A stretch of 64,000 bases of DNA from Daedaleopsis sinensis (taxonomy: Eukaryota; Basidiomycota; Agaricomycetes; Polyporales; Polyporaceae), in the NCBI GenBank assembly GCA_033807695.1, contig CM066302.1, positions 2,542,001-2,606,000 of the forward strand, in the 5' to 3' direction. The notes beneath the pieces were generated by a model. The model had not been told where the DNA came from and searched no databases. It saw nothing but the letters and a program-made list of their open reading frames with translations. Below, piece after piece: positions 56,316 to 64,000 of the stretch (position 1 is its first letter; the number at the start of each line of letters is the position of its first letter). The translations under genes were made by a program, and so were the position numbers.

Positions 56316-57340
56316 CTACACCTCCGCTACCGGGAGCACCTGCGGCAGTTCGAGATCCTTGACCTCCCCCTCCTTGACCATCTCCGTCGGCGTGACCGAG
56401 CCCGAGCCCGCCCCCGCCCCCGCGTTCTTCTCGTCCGCCTTAGCCTCCTTCAGATCCCACTTCGCGTCGCGCGCGCTGCGCATCTTCACCTCGCGCATGA
56501 GGAGCACCGTGAGCAGCCCCGCGCCCGAGAAGCCAATCATGACGCGCCAGATGAGCTGCGTCGCGCGCGCGAACGTCTCCCTCACCTGCGCCTTGAGCGC
56601 CGCGTCCTCGATGCCCCCGATGGCAGGGATGACCGCGTACGCGATCTGCACGCCCTGCGGGAAGCGCGCGAGGAACTCCGGCGGGAGCTCGCGCGAGAGC
56701 GTGTTCTGCAGGATCGTGCCGCCGATGACGATCCCCCAGCTCTGCGCGAAGTTGCGGAGGAAGGTGAAGAAGGCGAGCGCGTGCGCGTTGTTCGAGACGG
56801 GCAGCGGCGCGAGGATCGGGAACTGCGTCGCGATCCAGATGATGCCGAGCCCGACCGCGAGCGGGAGCTGCGCGCAGATGTACGCGGGGCGCGTGCTCGC
56901 CGCGGAGAGCGTCGAGAGCACGCCGAAGCCGACGATCGTGAGCGCCCAGCCGAGGTAGTGCGACCAGCGGTAGCGCCCGATGAGCTGGATCGCGATGGCG
57001 GACGCGATCGCGGAGGCGGGGATGATGATGCAGAGCGCGAACATGTCGATCCCCGAGCCGACCGCGGACGCGCCGTGCGACGCCTGGAAGTACACGGGCA
57101 GGTAGTCTGTGGGCGGGCGGGCCCGGGGGTGCTGTCAGCGCGTGCGGGCGGCGGGCGGGGGCTCGACTTACAGATCGCGGAGAGCGCGACGATGCCGTGG
57201 ATGAAGGTGCCGATGTAGCTGTGGAGGCGGGTCAGTGTCGCGCGTGTGGCTTCGTGCGTGCCCCGGACGTACCCGCTGAATGCGGTCCTGTTCTTGAAGA
57301 AGAACTGCGGGACCTTCTCGAGTACTTTGACACCCTGGGA
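56316..57340 (-). pseudogene. DHA2-type MFS drug transporter, C-terminal half only
   Basis: Three minus-strand exons join in frame: GVKVLEKVPQFFFKNRTAF (57340-57278), then SGYIGTFIHGIVALSA (near 57230-57175), then YLPVYFQASHGASAVGSGID through to VLPVAEV at 56316. These are the second-half helices of a 14-helix DHA2 multidrug exporter (IGRYRWSHYLGWALTIVGFG, LRNFAQSWGIVIGGTILQN). The first half, with the N-terminal antiporter motifs, is absent: upstream of 57340 there is hairpin-containing noncoding DNA, not more exons. It is probably a 5'-truncated relic. The remaining frame is open with no stop, so loss may be recent. Confidence 0.7.
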
Positions 57341-57743
57341 TGAGATACAAGCATCCACCGAACCCCGGTAAAAAAGATGAGATTTTATGAGGAAGCAGGG
57401 ACCTTGCTGGGAAGGACGGTACATTTGACGTCTGGGCGATTCGCCGGCGAACCCATCGCCTGACGTCCCCTGATAAAAACATCTTCTAAGACGTCTCTTG
57501 AATGGAGAGGACCTAAAGAGGCTCTTGAAGCCTCTATCTGGCCAGTTAGGTCCTCCTCTGGCCAAGGAGGATACCAAAAGCAAAAGTGGCGTCTCGGGAC
57601 AAGGAACACTCCTTAGGCGATGGTTGAGCATGAGGATGGACCCCAGGAATATATAAGTCGGGCACTCCCCCATGCTACACCTACCCATAGATCGTCCTAC
57701 ACTCCTCTCTCCACCCTCTGAGTTCGGGTCCACCATCCTAAAC
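57341..57743. other. noncoding, nested hairpin and TATA box
   Basis: A nested inverted repeat AGGACCTAA (57508-57516) with TTAGGTCCT (57546-57554) encloses agaggct/agcctct. The 5' flank of the orphan gene at 57744 starts here. Confidence 0.5.
57648..57658 (+). promoter_or_regulatory. TATA-like box
   Basis: AATATATAAGT about 90 bp upstream of ATG 57744. Confidence 0.55.
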
Positions 57744-58466
57744 ATGTCCCTCCTCCCCCCCCTTAACCACGGAAACCCAGTTCCCATACCTGGACCGGGG
57801 GACAACCAGCTACACCGCGCTGTCACGCTTGTGACAAGCTGGCACGACTACGCGCTCAAATCCAAACGCTCTGCGGGGTCAAGGAAGGCGCACATCTACA
57901 ATCTGGAAGCGAGGCCAGAACACGCAATTTACGAAGGCCTGGTAGTCAGGCTGGTCGCAACAACGAACAGCGGCCTGCTGCCCTCGAAGCGGAGCAGGCA
58001 GCAACCATGCCCGCCCACGCTCCTGTACGACCCGCACGTCGTCGGTATAGTCACCAATATAAACCGAGACGATCGAGAGTGCCAAGCCACGGTGACAGTG
58101 GTCAACGAATGCGGGAGGAGCGTTGTCGGGGTGGCCTATATTCTCGTTCCTGACTTCCCTGGGATCCTGCGAGATTCACCATCGGCGGCGGCGGCCCCCC
58201 AACTACCTGAGAGGCCTCTTAGGAACGCTTCGAAGGATGAGGGAGAGGTTGCGAGGGAGTGTGAAGGGGCGGCGTGCGCCATCTCGATCTTCGAGAATTA
58301 CGACCGCTTGTCGGACCCCTTGGAGGATGGATGGGACAGTGAAGGTGGCGAGACTGGCGATGTGCTCGACTACACGACACTAAGGAACATGAGAAGAAGG
58401 GCGCAGACAGCGAAGAAAGCGCGGGAGAAGGTGCGAGAGAAGAGGAGACAAGTGAGAGGGGAGTAG
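57744..58466 (+). CDS. orphan protein C, intronless, 240 residues
   Basis: A single open frame starting at the ATG about 90 bp after a TATA-like box; an upstream in-frame ATG at 57672 is too close to that box. The N-terminal 130 residues look globular with beta-rich stretches (YEGLVVRLVATTNSG, DPHVVGIVTNINRDD, CQATVTVVNECGRSV). The C-terminal half is acidic, then ends in a basic helix (KKAREKVREKRRQVRGE). No family recognised. It is the first of three orphan genes in a row with similar promoter spacing. Confidence 0.5.
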   Translation: MSLLPPLNHGNPVPIPGPGDNQLHRAVTLVTSWHDYALKSKRSAGSRKAHIYNLEARPEHAIYEGLVVRLVATTNSGLLPSKRSRQQPCPPTLLYDPHVVGIVTNINRDDRECQATVTVVNECGRSVVGVAYILVPDFPGILRDSPSAAAAPQLPERPLRNASKDEGEVARECEGAACAISIFENYDRLSDPLEDGWDSEGGETGDVLDYTTLRNMRRRAQTAKKAREKVREKRRQVRGE

Positions 58467-59052
58467 AACCTTGAGTCCTACCCTGATACGCGCGGCCTGA
58501 ACAGTCTCCGAGAGGTGCCCATGTACCATGTTGTCGCTGGACTGTATCCGCGTTGTATCTAGGCAGAACTCTACACACCTGGCATCGCGCATGCTCCTAA
58601 TGGCAACGCGTTGGTCCTGAGGACAGGGTCAGCAAGGGAGAGAGCACGCCCAAGACGCGGACGACGATGACGTTGGTGAAAACACGTGCGAAGGACGCCT
58701 TGGTGAATATTCCGATGAATTATGGCAGAAAACCTGCGCGAGTGGGCGTGCGTATATACTGCGTCCCTACGAGCATATCTGGAACACCAGGAAGACCTTG
58801 AAGGAACCCAAGAAATACAAGCAAACTTGGATCGAACGACGAACTCGGGAAGGGATTGAGGTAGCAAGAAGGCGAGAAACCTCGACGAATATGCTGATGG
58901 AGTACGATAGCGATTGGCGCGAGAGAAAGTGCCACAAGCCTAACTGGATCGAACGATGAACTCGGGAGGAGAGATACAACTCAAGAAGATGAAAGGTAAA
59001 GCCCCATTGTCCAAGCTCGGACTAATACCGCTTCCCAGACACTGAGTGCTAC
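58467..59052. other. intergenic with a dispersed 22-bp repeat
   Basis: GGATCGAACGAYGAACTCGGGA occurs near 58831 and 58947, 116 bp apart and with one substitution. No gene seen. Confidence 0.45.
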
Positions 59053-60302
59053 CTACACGTCGACTGGCATCGGCTCGCCAATTCGAGCGTCGAGAGGGTA
59101 GCGCTCGCCGTGCCGACACAACATCCCGGCCTGCTGGGCAATGAACACGGCTGGCATAGGACGGTGCACGCACTCAGGGCGAACGACGACGAAGTCGACA
59201 AAGACGAAGTCGCGGCCCTCGAAGTGATAAGTATTGAGACGAGGAGGCGCCTTGACGAGACGGCTCCCGGTCGACGCGGAGTAGTCATATAGACCACCGG
59301 GAAGCTGACACCCATACGGTCAGCAGCGAATCACAAAGCAGGCGGGAACTCACAGAGTTGTACGGTCGATAACTCCACGTCTCGAGATACGAGGGCATAG
59401 TCCCTGTGACCTTGGATGTACCGGTGTTCACGATGCGGTAGAACCTCTTGAACTTCTCAATGTCGCAAGCACGTACGAACTTGACACTGAAACGCGTGCT
59501 GGGAGGAGGAGAAAGGTCGGAAGAAGTCCGCCTGTTGTCGACGAGTACTCCAACGGCGCGAACCTGAAGAGGCTCGCCGCGATAGTAGAGCACCTCGGAA
59601 TGACTGTGGCTCGACACCCAGGAGAGGCCGGCTGGAACGTTGGCTATGGAACACCAAGCCCGTTCGAGGACACGAACGTCAAAGAGAGGCTGGACGCGAC
59701 TTCGAGGACGTATGAACTTCTGAGCGCGCTCGAAGGGATATCTACTCACCTGAGAATAGGGGGCGTACACCAACGGGCATCTCGATACTGAGGAAGGATG
59801 GAATCGCTGGGAACCAGGGTAGTATTAGCGAGGCGTGTGTGAGTAATCGACATGTCACTCACCATGGGTTGCTGTAGTGAAGGAGAGCCGGCTCGGAGGG
59901 AGAGATGCGACGACTGCTGGACCCGTCGTACCCGGGAATCTGAATGTCGTAGAGTGCCGCGCCTGGACCGTCTGCAACGGCAGACGCCGTAGAGAGACCC
60001 GCGCACCTTCCATCGGCAGGGCCTGGGGCGGCGGAGCTGGCGAACGCGAAAGGAGATGCGAGCGAGCTTCCCTGGGCCCCGTGGCCAACCAGGGAGAACA
60101 AGCTGGGACCGTCAACCGAGGACACTCGCCTCCCGGAGTGCCCGGACCCAGTGGGATATAGGCCGCTGTCGCCAGGGATCGTGGAGAGGATACGAGGAAG
60201 AGGACGAGAAGGAACACCGATGGTGTCAGCTTCAGCCCGAAGGCGGGAGAGCACGCGCATAGGAGAGTCGAAAGGCATGGGAGGCGAGGAGTACAGAGGC
60301 AT
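59053..60302 (-). CDS. orphan protein D
   Basis: Minus-strand gene from ATG 60302 to TAG 59055-59053. Exon 1 (to 59863) encodes a Ser/Pro-rich N-terminus. The second half is better ordered: PLFDVRVLERAWCSIANV, GLSWVSSHSHSEVLYYRG, RFSVKFVRACDIEKFKRFYR, and after an intron at about 59358-59310 the final exon LPGGLYDYSASTGSR with GRDFVFVDFVVRPECVHRPM. The phase of the exons around 59700-59860 could not be settled. A TATA-like box lies about 95 bp upstream. No family recognised. Gly/Tyr/Phe-rich strands suggest a beta-rich fold, which is only an impression. Confidence 0.5.
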
Positions 60303-60393
60303 GGCGCAGTAGACGATTCGGGCTGAGACTCTGAGTGCCGAGGTAGGTGTACAGAGTGGAAGAACACTGCGGGACTCTCACCGTGCTCGCGAG

Positions 60394-60403
60394 CCTTATA
60401 TCC
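60394..60403 (-). promoter_or_regulatory. TATA-like box for orphan D
   Basis: GGATATAAGG on the minus strand, about 95 bp upstream of ATG 60302. Confidence 0.5.
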
Positions 60404-61665
60404 CCAACCACCGCGCGCGTGCAACAGTTCTCGCACGGCAGAATGGCAAGTCCACTGCAACTAAATAACGAGCGCGCCCTCCTCCGGACCGTCGTGGGAC
60501 CACGCGCTGCGTGCTGGGGCACGCGCAAAGATGGAGTAACGCGAATAGTGTTGCGCTGGGGTATGGGAAATAGCGCACCCGGAGCTGAGCTGCACGCCTG
60601 CGCACTGCTCGCTATGATGCTAGCCCAGTAGCAACATCACCTCCGGCCCTGGACTCGACGCCCAAAGCCGAGGGACCCCCTAATCGCAGAGAGTGGGGGC
60701 GCGCGAGGCGGGATGGGGCGGGGGAAGACGCTCTGGCGGGGATACTGGTGATGCTCAGATCTAGTTAGCGTCTATCGGACAATCCCGCCCGGAGTGACAG
60801 GACGACGTACTGTTAGGCAACAGACCTGCCGCGGACCTTGACATGAGGCTGCAACGACGGTCCCGAGTGATGGCGTGAGACGAGTGAGCCCCAGACCTGC
60901 AGCGAAATGCCCTTGAGTGCTGGCGCCCCGCTGACTCCAATCACCCTTTGAGTCTGCTTTCGTGCCTTCCCAGCTTGCCCGCTACGCGCTGCCTGACACG
61001 AAGGATGCAATCTTCTCCAATAGTAAATACGCCGTGTGGCGACTCACCACTGTCCATGCCTGATGTCACCTTCCAGCACCTATTACCCCGAACGGCCACG
61101 CACATCAGCACACGCCGCCAGCGACGGCATACGACGGCCTCTTTTGACGAGGCGATCGCCGTTTGGAGACCAGCTACATGCTGGCCTGACGGGAAGACAA
61201 GGGGCAAAGCTTGAACGGTGTAGCAACATACCTTGCAACTGACTGGAAGACACGTCGGGCGCATGACACCCGGCATCGCAACTGTCCAGAGCGCCCAACC
61301 GCCACTGTCATCCCCTCAAGAGAAGTGTCGGGCCTCGGGAGCTGGAAGGATGCAACGGCGGCGTACCCTGGAATTGAATACACGAGACCACGATGTAAAC
61401 TAATGCCAAGCAACGAATGGTTCTGGACGGAGGGTAGGGAGACTCACCATGGCCCACAGCCCGAAGAGCACTGCTGGGGCTTGCTGGGGTGGCTGGCATC
61501 GGCCGAGGTGACCGTTTCGGGCAAGCCACGTGGAAAGACCACTTTGGAAATCTACCTCCTAGGCAAGCCTTGCCCTGTCGTGTTATGACTGGGGAAATGC
61601 GCCTCTGCACCGCTGCAGATGTCTACCTGGAATGAGCAGTGACAGTGGCCTTGGAGATCCCAATG

Positions 61666-61674
61666 CTTATAAGA
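61666..61674 (+). promoter_or_regulatory. TATA-like box for orphan E
   Basis: CTTATAAGA about 92 bp upstream of ATG 61764. Confidence 0.5.
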
Positions 61675-61763
61675 GTGCGCAGCTCATTCCCCAAGACACA
61701 GGGCCTCTTCCCTTTTCATAATAACCTCTGCCTACCGCCCTATCTCGCTCCATCTCTACCAAA

Positions 61764-64000
61764 ATGTCACGCCCCTCGTACGCCACGGTCCTTGGGACTC
61801 AACGAACAATGACCACACGGCAGGAGTCTCCTCTTATGGAGGTAGATCCCGCTACGAAGTCCCCACTCCCGCCTTCCGACGACATCCCGGTCGCTACAGA
61901 AGACGAGGATGGTGGCGGAGAGTGGATCCCAGTAATCCGAAAGACCCGCCGCCGCTCGAGCAATAGCGGTGACGACGCACTCCAGCGAGTACCGACTCCG
62001 ATGCCCAGCCCAACCCGCCCTCAGCCAGTTCCGGCCAAGCACGCTAAGGTCTCCACGATGGCGACCAGGTCGGCCGCGAAACGTGCACAGGCGGAGGAAG
62101 CTAGACGGGCTGCCGGGGTAAGCTGCACGCCACTGCGGTCGGTCAGCCATCTGATATTTTGGACACACAGGGCGACACTCGCTCGACGAACTCCTCTGAG
62201 CTAGCTGCGGGCACGCTGGGGCCGAATCTAAACCAACAGGAAGGGCCAGCTTTGCAAGTAGTTGCGACGGACGCGCTGACCATGCCCGAGACTGGGGAAA
62301 TCTCTGAGATCCCAGCCTCGCAGCGCAGCCTCGACGTTTGGCAGAGCTTCGACACACCGGACATCAGAGACCTCCAAGACGATTTCCAACATCCGACGCA
62401 GTTAGTGGTGGGAGGCGAGGGCGCCAGGAACACGGGGAGTGACCCGGTAGAAGCGGTTGAGGACTGCACCATTGACAGCCCGGCCATCACGGCCTCAGGC
62501 AGAAGCCGAACCCAGACACGCTCAGTCCTCGGAAGGAAGAGGGCTAGGGCGACCTCGGGAAAAAAACCGTAAACAGACCAGGAAGACTCGCCCGCGCCTG
62601 GACAGAAGCCTGTCTCCTCACGAAGATCCGACGGATCAGAACCCGTGGCTGAGCAGTGTCTCCCTTGCCGGCCCCAGCCATGCGAGAACTGAAGGAGAAC
62701 CCCGCCTGGGCACGCCGACTCCGGAGAGTCGAAGGAGGACACCATGGCCGGGAGAACAGCACGCGGAACCTCTGGTCGGCGCGGCGATGCAACCCCCCCG
62801 TGGTGAAGACACCTGGGCCCCCCAGATCACACCTTTCGGCGCGTCCATGTCCACCCCGAGGGCGCAGCAAGGAGACAACGCCCTGGCGTTCGCCCTCGGG
62901 ACAAACAGGTTCTCCGTACTCCCTGTGGACGATGAAGAGGAGGACGATAGGATGGACGTTGACGACCTTGACGTAACCACGACGACTAGTAAAGGAAAGG
63001 GCAGGGAACGTAGAACGAATGGTAACTGCCACTGCAGCATCTGCAACAGATCGGGGACTAACGGTACTTCAGGAGACGACAACCTGCCCGCTGAGAGGAG
63101 CAACTCCCAGCCCGTAACGCTACCTACTGAGACACCGGGTCGATCTGCGTCCACAATTCATGCATCAGCACCTCATCCGCCTGTATGGACCCAACAAATC
63201 AGCCTGAGTGGCCCGAGCTCCGGCCCCGCTCGGAACCCAATGCTCCCCTCTTATGTAGCCGCGACCTCGGCAATCGCGACCCCTGGAGGTCACCTTGGAA
63301 CCGCGGCGGCTACCCCAAGCACGGGAGCCGGTTACTCCCCGCGCCCCCCCCCTGAGGCTCATGCGCTGTGGCCGGCGACCCCACTCACCTCCCATCTCCC
63401 GCTGTCTCCGCCGACACCCGCTCCCGCCGCAGGGTGGCCGACGGTACACCGCGACGACCCGGAAGCTATGCTACGCGGCCTCTCCCAACCATGGATCAAC
63501 TCTCTCTGGGCAGAGAAGGAAGAGTCCGTCGTCCTCCTTCATCCTTTCAACTACAAGTACACGGAGACGGTTCGTATTAACAGAGATATCGTCCTCGCGC
63601 TTCGCTCTACAGTCGAGGAGATCATTGGCTCCACCGACTTCCAAGTCCTCCCGCCCGAGATCGCTCCGGGCATCAATCCCTCCAACAAGGGCGCTCCGGT
63701 CATCTGGGCTCTCAGGGGCCTAGACCCGGCGGCGGCCATCATCCTGCTAGACGGGAGGGTCTGGAGCTTTGCAACTATCTCCTTCCTCACATTCCCGAGG
63801 ATGAATACGATCCCGCGCTGGCTCCTCTCCTTGGAAGGCTTCCTCGATGATAACAGAGCGGCGATCGAGGCAACGGTTGACTCCGTCTTCCACTCGCCTC
63901 AGGTCTACCAGCAGATCCTCAAGTTACTTCAGGACGATGCTGGGCAAGGGCTGCAGGATCCGCATGGTGCGGTAATGCGTATTCTGGCATCCTTGGAAGT
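61764..64000 (+). CDS. orphan protein E, frame change at an A7 run, runs off the window
   Basis: Starts MSRPSYATVLG at 61764; a normal 53-bp intron ends at 62167. The first frame closes at TAA 62570-62572, just past seven A residues (62560-62566). From there a second frame, shifted by +1, is open to the window end with over 470 codons. It includes an acidic patch (DDEEEDDRMDVDD), a possible small zinc site (CHCSICN) and a folded-looking C-terminal part (WINSLWAEKEESVVLLHPF, PVIWALRGLDPAAAIILLDG, ISFLTFPRMNTIPRWLLSLE). Codon use and sense content suggest one gene broken or regulated at the A-run. Similar folded parts occur in repetitive Agaricomycete proteins that might be retroelement ORF1; I cannot confirm that. 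Confidence 0.5.

Larger units (their letters stand above)
60303..61763. other. intergenic, two promoters, no gene supported
   Basis: It holds the minus-strand TATA box at 60394-60403 and the plus-strand TATA box at 61666-61674. Open frames around 61200-61600 lack motifs. Confidence 0.4.

Noticed and set aside
62560..62567. Classic -1 ribosomal slippage at the A-rich heptamer
   Set aside because: The downstream frame is +1, not -1.

Overview
The window looks like nuclear DNA of a mushroom-forming basidiomycete (Agaricomycetes, a polypore-like genome is my guess). Genes are split by many short GT-AG introns of about 45-75 bp, codon choice is GC-rich, housekeeping genes are clearly fungal (mitochondrial complex I 75 kDa subunit, AMSH-type deubiquitinase, CAP10/GT90 glycosyltransferase), and the mobile DNA is of kinds typical of this class (KDZ transposase, DUF6589 genes, RecQ-like helicases). 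No CRISPR array, rRNA or functional-looking tRNA was seen.

Layout. 1-3.2 kb: two multi-exon orphan genes. 3.8-13.1 kb: a KDZ transposase gene on the minus strand, cut in two by a 6.1 kb insert (element 1) that holds a DUF6589 gene and a RecQ-like helicase gene facing each other. Both element-1 genes carry in-frame stops. 13.1-16.7 kb: decayed DNA with a cytochrome P450 scrap, a small inverted-repeat element and a 1.04 kb palindromic element with two tRNA-like heads. 16.77-23.60 kb: element 2, again a RecQ-like helicase and a DUF6589 gene in convergent order, bounded by inverted repeats and an 8-bp target duplication, with both genes apparently open. 23.7-24.6 kb: a small inverted-repeat element. 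24.8-34.0 kb: two related P450 genes, separated by a chimeric block made of a truncated inositol/sugar transporter copy and a scrambled mitochondrial Hsp78 fragment. 34.45-36.77 kb: a nearly perfect 2.3 kb palindrome. 37.4-40.6 kb: two paralogous orphan genes. 41.5-43.8 kb: the intact transporter, source-like for the copy at 27.3 kb. 44.0-56.0 kb: the conserved housekeeping stretch (complex I 75 kDa subunit, a 2OG-oxygenase-like protein, GT90, AMSH). 56.3-57.3 kb: a 5'-truncated DHA2-type MFS transporter. 57.7-64 kb: three orphan genes, each with a TATA-like box about 90-100 bp upstream of its ATG; the last runs off the window.

Main idea. Two unrelated-looking copies of the same two-gene arrangement (helicase and DUF6589, tail to tail, inside terminal repeats) sit 6 kb apart. 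Element 2 has TIR tips directly abutting an 8-bp direct repeat. This suggests that DUF6589 plus a RecQ-like helicase form a DNA transposon class, with DUF6589 as candidate transposase. That is inference from layout and from shared Asp motifs, not a proven function.
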